The notes under the pieces: generated by a model
Told to the model about the DNA's origin: nothing
Database searches by the model: none
What the model saw: the letters and a program-made list of their open reading frames with translations, nothing else
Shown here: positions 1-9,373 of the stretch, piece by piece
Layout: each line of letters begins with the position of its first letter
Numbering within the stretch: the stretch's first letter is position 1
Program-made: the position numbers and the translations under genes
NCBI GenBank assembly: GCA_003550305.1
Contig: QKYT01000499.1
Coordinates: 3,315-37,504, forward strand
From: Glomus cerebriforme
Lineage: Eukaryota > Glomeromycota > Glomeromycetes > Glomerales > Glomeraceae
DNA: 34,190 nt
Direction: 5' to 3'

Positions 1-436
1 ATCGTGCTGCAAAACCCTATTATTACATATAATATAAGATTCTTATAAAATAACTGACAGTGATCTATATTTTTCTTGTATTTTTTACGAAATATTTAAT
101 AATTATTTTATAGTTGATTATCTAGCATGTTATAGCTAAAAATGGTAAATTAATTTTCTTCTGAAGTGTAGAATTCGGGAAATTCTTTCGGAAAAGTATA
201 TGATTATGGTTTAAGCACGAGTCACAGATTAGCCTAAAAGGGTAATTTTCAGTGGCACATTTTTTTATCTTCGGAAGTGTAGAATTCCGAAAAATTCGGA
301 TTTTTTTTTAGGGAAAATACTTGATTATCTTTATAGTATTTTGAAAAGTAGGATAATTATTCAAGAAACATATTTTGTTGACCGCAATGCCAAAAAATAA
401 ATTTTCTTTGAGTGATGCAATAATGATAGCAGAATC
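1..436. other. AT-rich non-coding stretch with a diverged direct repeat
   Basis: No convincing gene is seen. Two diverged copies of a roughly 55-nt unit lie at about 157-213 and 268-325. Both start TCTTC[TC]GGAAGTGTAGAATTC-like and both end in a G(A)AAA-TA-TTGATTAT segment. This stretch is immediately 3' of the minus-strand family gene, so part of it may be 3' UTR or trailing sequence of that gene. Confidence 0.4.
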
Positions 437-2560
437 TCATAGAGGAAAATGCCTTTCCAAAGAATATATTAACTGCGAAATTCCAATGCTTTGGGAGTAT
501 AATAAAAACCATATACCTATTAATTGCATTGTGTAAAATTTAAGTTTTTTAGCTGTTTCAAGAGATGCGTCAAGATATTGTTGTAATGTGCCTTGAAGCA
601 TTTCACCACCTTCCAGCAACGTCTTCTCGGTATCTCCCAGTGTGTGAGGACGATCCTGCTCAATTGGTCCGCCAGATACCTCGATTGTTGCAAACTCTCT
701 ATGATTCTTCTTGACAATAGCCAATGCGTCCACTTTGTAAGTCGTAGTTTTCTTGTCTGGATCTTCAACAAATTGCAATGCCTTTGTCATCATCATATGT
801 TTCTCCACCCTAGACAAATTCGAAAATAAATAAATATAACGAGAAAAATTCCTGTCTATATGAAGACGAGACATACCAGTTAAACGTTACCATATCAAAT
901 ACATATTCAATATACTTGAATGGAAGAGAAACCTGTTCTAGTAGAAATTTTCTTTCGGATGCATGCCTTTCAATCGTGTGATTTTTTGAACGGCGAATCA
1001 TAGTATGACTTTGGACGGTTACATCGCGTTAGTATTTTCATTTTCAAACGCATTAATAACAGTTATTATATACTTGCAAGTCGATTAATGTGCTCCGAAA
1101 GACAATACGCAAGCCATCTTCATAATCATTAGCATCTTTTAATAGCACATTCACCTTTTCATCAAACTCGTCTACAGTACTCTACAAAAATTATCAGGCT
1201 ATCAGCTTAAATTCGTAACTTCAAAGTATAATTGGCATTACAATACTCACAACGTAACCATGTAACTACTGATTCCGGCAAGCTGACTAGCTTGATTTGG
1301 TCGCGCGAATGGCGCATTATTTCCTCGACAATCCCTTCATGTTGAACTTCAAGATTGGATACAAGCGATTTCAAACCTGGTATTATTGTTGGCGCAAGAC
1401 TGCAACCAAAGAGAAAAGCAATTAATGATATTGCATAAGCTGACATGAACTACAGGGCGCATACTTTGCCATCGTCTTCTTTGTCAGGAGCGGTTTGTGC
1501 GGTGAGATTGCTAAGAATGAGACATGTGGGCCTTTCTTTCGTGGCGTTTGTGGCACATCGGATTCAGTCATCTTTCTCTTCAAGTCAATAGAATAGGTTC
1601 ACTCTTATGCTTATTTGAATTGATGACATCCTCTAGCCTATTCAAGGCACCACGATTTAACGTACTCGCATAATTTTGACTCTCCTGGGTTGCCTGTAGT
1701 AGTCCATGTAACTTATTTTGTAGTAAAATAATTTCGTATGTAAGCTCTATTAGATAAAATGACAATAATATTTCTCATGAGTACCTGAAGATCTGCTAAC
1801 TTCTTCTCTTTTAATTCGGCTTCAACAGATGTCCAAATTTTGTCTAAGGCTCCTCCTTTTCGACATCCTCGCTATGTAATTGTTAGTTTAAAGTTAATCG
1901 TAGGTTATTACAAATAATAAAGTGTTACAACTAGCCACGACGATCGTCACTCATCGGATCATAAACGGGGCATCAAGCAGAATTCCCGCGTAGTCGCAGT
2001 TGATAGTACAATTAAAGTACCCAATTAAAGTACCCTTATTGCTAAAAGCTAGCCGTCCACGACGATCGTCACTCATCGGATCATAAACGGGACATCAAGC
2101 AGAATTCCCGCGTAGTCGTAGAGATCCAAACCAACTAAACCGTTGATATGGCCACGGCCTAAGAGAACTTCTATCCAGTTGCAACATCACATTTGCACAA
2201 GGAAAAACTACACTTACCTTAGCTGTTTCTTGAAGTTTTAATGCCTTTCTTATCGTATCAACATTAGATGACGTGTTCACAATACTTCGCAAACTCTTGT
2301 TGAGTTTGTCTGCAGCCCTCTTGTACTCGAGTTTTTCCGGTCTATCTTTGTTTTTTTCTATGAAAAAAACGATGGAACTCGACGATATCCCACTCAATAG
2401 GATTCTTCAAATCGAAGTATGATTGCTTGTCGGTCATTTCCTGCAGGTCATGCAAAATAAGGTGAATAACGTAATCTCTGGCGTCCTATACGCAAATAGT
2501 TACCTGAGTTCTTGTGACGATAAAAGGGTTGTTTTCGTTGTCTTCCACTGGTCCTTGCAT
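437..2560 (-). CDS. Lineage-expanded fungal hypothetical protein, 8 exons, frame disturbed by small indels
   Basis: I do not recognise a named function. Splice-consistent exons (5' to 3' on minus) are 2560-2504, 2440-2218, 1871-1785, 1744-1465, 1399-1251, 1171-1074, 1008-877 and 809-437. Donors are GTAACT, GTAAGT, GTACTC, GTATGC, GTGAGT, GTATAT and GTATGT; acceptors include TGCAG, CATAG, TTGCAG and CTAG. Start ATG at 2560 gives MQGPVEDNENNPFIVTRTQ. Exon 2 is helical and charged. The last exon holds K-V-D-A-L-A-I-V followed by a short E-V-S-G-G-P segment. From memory this layout recurs in many Mucoromycota and Glomeromycotina hypothetical proteins, and a D...E-x-S pattern could suggest a PD-(D/E)XK-like fold (inference only). 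Phases join except for apparent 1-nt shifts near 2363 (T7 run), 1594 and 982. It is therefore either a recent pseudogene or affected by assembly indels. The 3' end after residue segment MQLIG is uncertain. Confidence 0.55.
1935..1996. repeat. 62-bp direct repeat, copy 1 (intronic)
   Basis: This copy is identical to 2057-2118 except for one base (G at 1970 versus A at 2092). The offset is exactly 122 nt. It contains the 10-bp palindrome GACGATCGTC. Its GC content is well above the surroundings. It lies inside intron 2 of the 437-2560 gene. Confidence 0.9.
2057..2118. repeat. 62-bp direct repeat, copy 2 (intronic)
   Basis: This is the second copy of the 1935-1996 unit, with a single mismatch. 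Between the copies sits a short tandem pair of AATTAAAGTACCC. The duplication enlarges an intron that is otherwise longer than its neighbours (about 350 nt). Confidence 0.9.
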
Positions 2561-2739
2561 TTAAAATGAGTATTCGAAATAAAATTAAAGCTGTTTTATG
2601 CGAAAGGATCTGAAAGTGAGTACAAACAAAACGCGTTTTCAAAATGTACCTTTCTGGAGATGATCGACAAAATGATCTTCATACGCACGTGGCGCAGTTA
2701 ACTAACTGTGGCGCAGAAATATTTTGCAAAAAAAAATAT

Positions 2740-3050
2740 TTCCTCAATATATAAAGCTTTTAAAAAAATATGCAATATGTGTATTTTTGCCCGCTCTGCA
2801 AGTTTACTTAGAGTAGCAAAGGTGATTTTAAAGGTCGTTTTTGACTTATTTCAATAAACCACTTTTTTTCATTAAAATTAATCTAACCAATTTTGGAAAT
2901 AATTGGCAAAGAAGGATTTTTTTATTTTTTTATAAAAAAAGTCAAAAACGACTTTTAAACCTCCCTTCCGGCCTTTAAGTAAACTTGCAGAGTGACTAAA
3001 AATACAATCATATTAAGAATTTTGAAAGTTTTTTTATTAAGTTATAAACT
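2740..3050. mobile_element. Foldback / MITE-like element
   Basis: An imperfect inverted repeat has arms of roughly 65-70 nt at about 2780-2848 and 2941-3010. The best inner blocks are CTCTGCAAGTTTACTTA facing TAAGTAAACTTGCAGAG, and GTCGTTTTTGACTT facing AAGTCAAAAACGAC. The centre (2849-2940) is AT-rich without an ORF. Weaker symmetry extends outward toward 2745 and 3045. This is the structure expected of a non-autonomous DNA transposon. Family and target-site duplication were not determined. Confidence 0.6.
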
Positions 3051-3654
3051 TATTTTTTATATCATTTGAACACCACTAACTAAGCATACATTTCAGACGT
3101 GCTTTTCATACATATAGTCACAAATTAAAGGTATTTGATCTTAGTAGACCAGAGGATGATTTTCTAACAATTCAGCTAAGGTTTAATTACCATTAAATCT
3201 GCAAAAGGTGATAGAAGTAAGGCAAAAGCGCAATGCAAAAAAGTACCCAAGCTAATAAGTAAAATCTAATTTCATAGATGCCAGCTTTTTTTTTACCTCA
3301 TATACCAGCATCTTCAGATTTTTAACTTCACATCATAATTTTTTATTTGCATTAATCCTCTCTCTATATTCTTTTTTTATATCTCACATAAATTTTTCAA
3401 AGGTTCTTTTATTATAATCAAACAGGTGCTGGGATAACACTTTAAGTTCATTCATAACCTAGCAATTATTTTCATTTTTATGATCACAAGTGATATTATC
3501 AGTTTGGAACCCATTATTTGTAATATATATAGCCAGTAATGCTAGAAATACATTACATTCTGGCCAGCTTTGAGAACGTAATATTTTTTCCTGAGTCATA
3601 GTTTTGTATTTTCAATTTAGTAAGTTTAAATATATACCCCAAATAGGATTCAAT

Positions 3655-3840
3655 TCATTCAGATTTCTTAGAAATAAATTCTAATGGGACAGGATCTTTA
3701 GAATGGTGCAAGAGTTCTTGGCAAGTTCTCTTGACAAGACTTTTGGATAATCTATCAATAATATGTTTATAGTCAGAATAGAATATTTTATTAAGTATAA
3801 TTTTGCGCAAAAAAAATTTGTACGCAAGAAATTCACCCAT
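3655..3840 (-). pseudogene. Short ORF, probable gene-family fragment
   Basis: A 61-codon ORF starts with ATG at 3840 and ends KDPVPLEFISKKSE. Its codon use and amphipathic content look more protein-like than the surrounding AT-rich sequence. No start context, partner exon or recognised domain was found. It may be a fragment of the decayed minus-strand gene upstream (4080-6240) or of a separate copy. Confidence is low. Confidence 0.25.
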
Positions 3841-4079
3841 AGGTCATAGTATTAAAAGCTTTTATTTTATTAATAAATTTACAGTTAATGTCATGACACA
3901 TCTGGAGATCTGCTAACTCTGATCAGATCACATGCATGTGATAAATTGTCACACCGATCACTTCACCAAGAAAAAAAAATACTGTCTGATGTATACAAAA
4001 AATAGGATTATTTTACAATAAAGTAGTACTTTTTTATTTATAATATACAGTAAGAATAAATACATGACAAATATATAAA

Positions 4080-6240
4080 ATAAACTGGTTATTCTGGATT
4101 GGAAGAAACAGTTGAGCTTTTTTCCATATACTTGCATAATCTAGATACCTGAGTATGAAATATAAGGCTCATATTAACCACTAAAATATTCTATAATATA
4201 TGAATAAATTAGTTTTGAATAAAATTTTAAGTTGTATTCTCATTGTAACATACCCATAAAATTAATAAAGTTTCTATAAATTCTGTCACAACATTCTTTT
4301 CAACTTGTTGAATGGGTATTTTTGCCAATTTGAGATGATAATATTGGTGAATATTACCGAATCCCTAACAAGCATATTGAAATGTAATTTATATTCTATT
4401 TTTGTGTGAGACATTGTTAAGTGATAAAATGTATAATATGAAAAAGAAAACATACCAGCAACTTGAATTCCAATTATTCCAAACTTATCTTTGTCTGGAT
4501 AACATCCTTTGCAAGTTCAAAAAATTCTATCATTGACTTCTCTTCACAACTTAACGTTATTATTACTTTTTTTGTGCTTAATACAAACCAAGTGGAAACA
4601 TTTAGCATATATAAGCTCATAAATATATTTTCCATATTTTAATACAAACATTATATTTGGCCATTTTTTAGAATATCCTTCTTCTCTTTTGTCTGCACTG
4701 GCAATATTCTGTTTTTTTAAGCTAAATAAAAAAAAAAATAAAAATTAATGTCTTTTCGAATCCACATTAATATTTCTAAATGCAACTTATGTGCTAACAT
4801 ATAAAGACTTTCCAAAAGGAAGATTTTTTAACATGGTATGGATTATAGGTACTATACAATGATATTTGTAATATAAGTATCCTCATTTTGCAATTCTATG
4901 AATTTGGGTCCGAATGCTAAATTGTTTCATGTATCACTCAAAACATCAAGGATTTTTTTTATAATTTCTGCAAGAATTTCCTTCTCTTCTTTTCAGAATC
5001 TATTATGCTCTAATTTTTCTGGCAGGATCTCTATCTGATATTCATTATAATTTGACACAAATTCTCTGCATGTTTCTCAAATGATTATTGGTAAGAAAGA
5101 AGATATCATCTTATGAGCTAGTTCCTACCAAGTTTTTTAAATAATATTTTATTCTGGAATTCATAATTTTTTCGTTCAATTGTATATTGGAAACCTTCAG
5201 ATTTAATAAACTTTTTGAAACTGCTATTGTAAAAGCAATTTGAATATTAGGAGAGGATCTGCCTTCTTTTGATTCTTTTAACCAAATCTTTTTGATTATG
5301 CATGTCATATAAGTCTTTTTGGGTTCTAAGTGATCAAAAAGTGATCAAATTTTTTTAACAACATTTTTAGTACTAATTTTTAACGAAGTATTATTATTGA
5401 TTTTTTTATTATCTGCTGCATCCATTGGTTTGAATAATTTGTTATGACAATTTTTTATGGCTGTCCCATTCTTCCATTTGTTCACAGCTGCAAGTAGTGC
5501 ATTCATTTTTATAGGTGAAAGTTGCTGCTCTTTGAATACAGAAAATACTGCATTTCTGATTTTAGTTGCTAATATTCCTCTATTACTTCTAATTTGTTTT
5601 AGAATCTAACAGAAAATAATAAATAACTATTGGTTAAAAAAAGAATAAATAATGTAAAACTTCTAATTCAACTAAAACTTATGTTTCCATAAAAATATTT
5701 CTCATATGTTATATTTCATAATTTTGATGTAAAATCACTAATATAATTTTTGTATTTTTTGAACAAATATTCTTCCATTTCTTCACGAAATTCTTTTTGA
5801 GTTGGATAAATTAATTTTTTTAATAAAATTTTGGCCACTTTTTTAACAANATTCTAATAAATAGATGTTAATACAATATATTAGTATTATTACTCTATAT
5901 TTATGATTAAATAAATAATAAATCTATTTGTTTATTACCTCAACAAATTGCTCGTTCACATGACTTTTAGATTTATTTTCTTCTAGTTTAGAAACTCTAA
6001 CACTTAAAGAGTTTTATAATGCTAGCAACCTATCAATTTTCTTTATTATTAATAAATTTTGTTGAATTATTTTGTTAAAAGAAAATGACACTATATTATA
6101 AAAAATAAATTTATAGTTAAATTAGGTTGCTTAATGTCAAAGATGAGAATTGAAATCATTAAATAAAAGTGTAAAATTACCTTCAGAGAATACATTCTTA
6201 GAAACTGTAGTTGACACTGCTGTTTCTTTCTTTTTTTTTT
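4080..6240 (-). pseudogene. Decayed copy of a lineage-expanded hypothetical protein family
   Basis: Read on the minus strand, broken coding blocks follow one another. A coiled-coil-like block (SLSVRVSKLEENKSK) lies near 5940-6020, ending in a GTAATAA-type donor. A block with YPTQKEFREEMEEYLFKKY lies near 5770-5830, a block around ATKIRNAVFSVFKEQQLSP near 5500-5600, and a 65-codon open stretch spans 5111-5308. A C-terminal block with KWPNIMFVLKYGKYIYEL and CYPDKDKFGIIGIQVAG lies near 4465-4680. A final block (IHQYYHLKLAKIP) lies near 4265-4370. By memory this is the order seen in a large Rhizophagus hypothetical family; its function is unknown. Frameshifts and stops are numerous. Two TGA codons (4544-4546 and 4517-4519) sit where the family appears to have tryptophan, in one frame 27 nt apart. 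An N lies at 5850. Exon limits are approximate. Confidence 0.5.
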
Positions 6241-6376
6241 TTTTTTACTATTAGTTGTAGAAGGAAAAGGACATTTAGATATTTTACTTATTATTGTTAT
6301 AATAGAAGAAAAAAATATCAAATGTAACGTCACAAAAGGCAATTAATGACCATTGTCGCTCAGCCTAAATAAATCA

Positions 6377-6768
6377 ATGATATTAAATAGCTTATTAAAT
6401 CGCAACCTGACCGATATACAGGCCAAAAAAATTAATATGGCATTTCTACAGATAGCAGGTACAAACAGGCAGATGCTTTTTGAGGATTTAATCGAGAGTT
6501 TTTATGTCATCTTTCCAGGTCCAAAATTTGAATTTCCAATAAAACTTCAACATATTGAAAAGTTAAAATCCTCTGTAAATATTATCAGACATGTCATGGT
6601 AAGCTTACATTCCAGTTTATTCATCATCAGAAGTATTTGTACCATTAATCCATTTTAACATTTACACAGAATATATATGAACAAATAAGTGAAATTGTGA
6701 AAATCAAAGAAAGTACAAGTAATGTGTTTGATGGTATTTTTGATAGTGATGAGCTTGACACGAATTGA
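6377..6768 (+). CDS. Small hypothetical protein, two exons
   Basis: Exon 1 runs from ATG 6377 to 6598 and exon 2 from 6670 to the TGA at 6766-6768. The 71-nt intron has donor GTAAGC and acceptor ACACAG with a TAAC branch-like motif. The join is phase 0 and gives about 106 residues. The protein is mixed helical with a hydrophobic middle (ESFYVIFPGPKFEFPIKLQ) and a charged C-terminus ending in GIFDSDELDTN. No family is recognised. The frame also extends upstream to a stop at 6347, so 6377 is the first in-frame ATG. The stop lies only a few dozen bases before retrotransposon reverse-transcriptase-like sequence. The gene could therefore be an intact small gene, or the surviving front of a gene interrupted by the element. 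Confidence 0.45.
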
Positions 6769-6813
6769 CTCACCCATTATAAGTCAGAATACATTCGCGA
6801 ACTGTGGTGAACT

Positions 6814-7350
6814 TATAGAAGGTTTATAAAAGATTTTGCAAAAATAGTAAAATCTTTACATACATAATTTAACTAAAAAGGATACATAATTTGAATGGAA
6901 GAAAGAATAATAGAAAGCTTTTGATATATTAAGAACTAAGTTGACAAAGAAACTAATCTTAATATATTCAAATTTTGATAAAGAATTTATATTAATAACT
7001 GATAGATCTAAAATAGGAATAGGGGCAGTATTAGCTCAAATGAATGAAGATAATAAAGAAGTTGTAATAGCATATAAAGTAGAAGTACAGTTGAAGTAGA
7101 AAAGAATTATTCACCAATAGAATTGGAATGTTTAGCTGTGTTTTGGGCAATAAAATATTTTCAAAAATATTTAGTAAGAAGAAAATTTACTGTAATAACA
7201 GATCATGCAGCTTTAAAAGGATTAACAGATGAAAAAAAACAGACAGGAAAAAGAGCATAATGGATAATGTAATTACAGCAGTTTGATTTCAAAATAGTTT
7301 ATAGAAGTAAAAAGAAAATAAAGAATGCAGACGCATTGTCAAGATTATAA
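6814..7350 (+). pseudogene. gypsy pol: RT connection and RNase H segment
   Basis: The YRRFIKDFAKI block is the usual end of the gypsy RT/connection region, followed by FEWKKE and AFDILRTKLTKKLILIYSNF. RNase H starts with ILITDRSKIGIGAVLAQMNE (first catalytic Asp) and continues through YSPIELECLAVFWAIKYF (Glu) and ITDHAALKGL (Asp). It ends at NADALSRL, the typical boundary. One frame slip lies near 6887 and another near 7087. Stops occur at 6865 (TAA), 6874 (TAA), 6908 (TAA), 6911 (TAG), 7258 (TAA) and 7270 (TAA). The pair at 6908/6911 falls on the expected Gln-Gln of an E-Q-Q-K-A-F-type motif. Confidence 0.8.
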
Positions 7351-8224
7351 TTTGAAGAAAAAGTTATAAAAGGAAGCCTTGAAGACTTAGATTAGGAAAT
7401 AAACAAAATGGATTGTAATAAAGAAAAGAGATTAAAATATGTTAAATCAGGAAATAAATGGTTTAATGCTAAGAAATTTAAAGAAAAATAGGATGATGTG
7501 AAGTATTTTAATAATAAGAAAGCAATATTGTTAAATTTAGAAAATAAAATAGAGAAAGAATTATTACAGAAGTTAGGAAGAGAAAATAAACTGCAAGTTA
7601 TTATTATCGATGAAGTAGATGGTATAGGAAAATCTACTGTAGTGAAAAATATAATTAAATGATTAAAAGAGAAAGACAAGTTATAAGTAGTATTTAATAG
7701 GTTTAAAAGAAGAAGAAATGATGATGAAAGATTTAGAGAACTATCAAAAAAGTATGAATGGTTATTCAAGAAACAAATTGTAAAAGAAATTAATAGAAGA
7801 ATGGTAGAATTTACAGATAAAAATGTAATAATATTAGATAAATCACCATATTGTGAATATTTTTATCAGACTAAAAGTTTTAATAGAGGATATATTAGTC
7901 CATATGAAAATCATAAGATGAAAAAAGAAATATTCAAATATAAAGATATTATAGATAATGCAATAGTAATTTTTTTAGAAAATAAAGAATGTTGGAATAA
8001 TTATATAGGAAAAAAAACTAAAAAAAGTAATGAAGGACATAAAGTATCTTATGAAACATTGAATAAAGAAAAATATAGGAATATGGTTGAAATATTTAAA
8101 AAGCATCAAAATGTTTATGAGAATGAAGAGAAATATAAATAAGTAAGGATTAAAAATGATAACAAAAGTTGGAAAAAGGTATATAAATAAGTTAAAAGAT
8201 TGTTAGAAGAACAAAATAACTACT
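7351..8224 (+). pseudogene. Thymidylate-kinase-like P-loop domain inside gypsy pol
   Basis: This block continues the RNase H reading frame without a shift. It opens with a lysine-rich linker, then a Walker A motif at 7609-7638 (D-E-V-D-G-I-G-K-S-T) preceded by a hydrophobic beta strand (VIII). A helix and KRRRNDDERF follow. Next comes VIILDKSPYCEYFYQ at about 7825-7869, which matches the D-R-[SY]-x-Y...YQ signature of thymidylate and deoxynucleoside kinases with Lys for Arg. Then come NAIVIFLENKECW (a strand like the VIYLD strand of these kinases) and a C-terminal helix ending near 8215. Length (about 210 residues from the P-loop) fits the family. Its predicted role, phosphorylating dTMP or a related nucleotide, is inference. 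In-frame stops occur at 7393, 7489, 7660, 7684, 8140 and 8188. The ATG at 7801 opens only a C-terminal piece and is not a true start. Confidence 0.65.
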
Positions 8225-8743
8225 GAAAATATTGGATTAGAAATATATATTTTTATTATACATGAAAATACAAATTATCATTGTGTATTATTTGAAGATA
8301 GAAAATTGAAGTTTATCTTACCTTTGAAGTAGAACTAGAAAATATATTAAGGAATGAAAGAAGATAAATATAATGAGATAGTTAAAAATATAGATAATAA
8401 ACAAAATTATAGAATTAAAGATGGTTTATTATATAGGATAAGAGATAATGAGAATTTAAGAATAATTAGAAAATAAGAATTTAAAGGTAACAAGAAGAAT
8501 AAGTTAAAGAAGAAATTTTAGACAGGTGACAAAGTATTATATTACGATATAGCAAAAGAAAAATAATGGACTGGAAAACTAGAAGAAAAATAAAAAGGAC
8601 CTTATTATATATATGAAATAATCTCTAAAGGTTCATATAAAATTAAAACTATAGAAAGGAAGATATTGAAAATGCCAGTAAATGGAGAATTATTAAAAGA
8701 ATATATGAATAGATTAAATTTTGAAGTGATAATTAGGATTTGA
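8225..8743 (+). pseudogene. gypsy pol: integrase N-terminal remnant joined to C-terminal segment
   Basis: A single frame (shifted by one from the kinase block) runs to the stop at 8741-8743. The stretch KYNEIVKNIDNKQNYRIKDG then LLYRI resembles the region just before the H2C2 zinc finger of gypsy integrases. About 15 codons later the sequence is already TGDKVLYYDIAKEK and KGPYYIYEIISKGSYKIKTI, the conserved segment after the catalytic core, ending PVNGELLKEYMNRLNF. The zinc finger and DDE core (about 250 residues) are therefore missing. Stops lie at 8330, 8336, 8348, 8474, 8519, 8564 and 8591, all TAA or TAG; several fall on Gln in remembered relatives (A-K-E-K-Q-W type). Confidence 0.7.
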
Positions 8744-8812
8744 GTGGACTCAAATTTTAAAGTGAAAGGAAAGCTGTAATTGAAGATATGGGGTAGATTA
8801 CATAAAGATTAC

Positions 8813-9373
8813 TGTTAAAGTATTTACAGTATGAGAATTAATATTATTACATTTTAGATAGTATTTTAGATAGTTTTATAGTTTAGTTTATTAACGTGTG
8901 ATTAGCATATGACTTAATACATGGATAAAATATTATAGAACATTGTAGGAATTATAAGAAATGGTAGAATAATTTATAATATCACAAATAGTTTAGTGAA
9001 ATATAATTTAATAAAACATTAAATTATATAAAAAGGCTGGGGTTTGACTTTAGTCAGATAGCCTTTGGAAGCTTTGGTATGTAGCTTTGGCTCAAAAAAA
9101 AAATAAAAAATATTAATTATTAAAAGTTATTTCAAATATGCTCATAGTTCACCTGAGAGTTAATTAATATGATAAGTCCAGAAGTGGAGTAAGGAAAATT
9201 ATCTCAATTTAATTCTTTAATGTAAAGTTATTTAACATAAGGGAAAACTATTGAAGTTTGAAAGTTAAAATTTAAGATATAAAAGAAATAAGGAGTTGTT
9301 AAAATCTAAACCAAATATATAAATAAACTAAGTGTTAATTTAGTCTGCTGATATGTAGCAGGTGTCGGTAACA
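8813..9373 (+). repeat. Candidate 3' LTR of the gypsy element
   Basis: The segment begins TGTTA (8813) and ends TAACA (9373), a 5-bp inverted TG...CA terminus. It follows a purine-rich tract (AAAGTGAAAGGAAAG, 8759-8773, and GAAGATATGGGG). A TATA-like ATTATATAAAAAGG near 9024-9037 precedes a GC-richer block (GGCTGGGGTTTGAC), consistent with an LTR promoter. No second LTR is present in the window, so the limits cannot be proved. An alternative start is the TGTAAT at 8775. Confidence 0.45.

Larger units (their letters stand above)
6769..9373 (+). mobile_element. 5'-truncated Ty3/gypsy LTR retrotransposon with a kinase-like domain
   Basis: Order of parts: end of reverse transcriptase and connection (YRRFIKDFAKI at 6814 onward, then FEWKKE), RNase H (LITDRSKIGIGAVLAQ; ITDHAALKGLTDE; NADALSRL), a thymidylate-kinase-like domain, an integrase N-terminal remnant (IKDGLLYRI), a gypsy pol C-terminal segment (TGDKVLYYDIAKEK, KGPYYIYEII), a terminal stop at 8741-8743, and a candidate 3' LTR. 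Gag, protease, most of RT and the 5' LTR are absent. The integrase zinc finger and catalytic core appear deleted between about 8480 and 8500. Frames are broken mostly by stops at expected Gln/Trp positions. The element is dead as it stands. Confidence 0.8.

Noticed and set aside
1935..2118. Hammerhead-ribozyme-like GATGAG word in the 62-bp repeat (minus strand)
   Set aside because: The conserved CGAAAC half of the core and the three-way stem arrangement are absent.
7392..7769. 125-codon minus-strand ORF
   Set aside because: Shadow of the kinase-like domain on the opposite strand.
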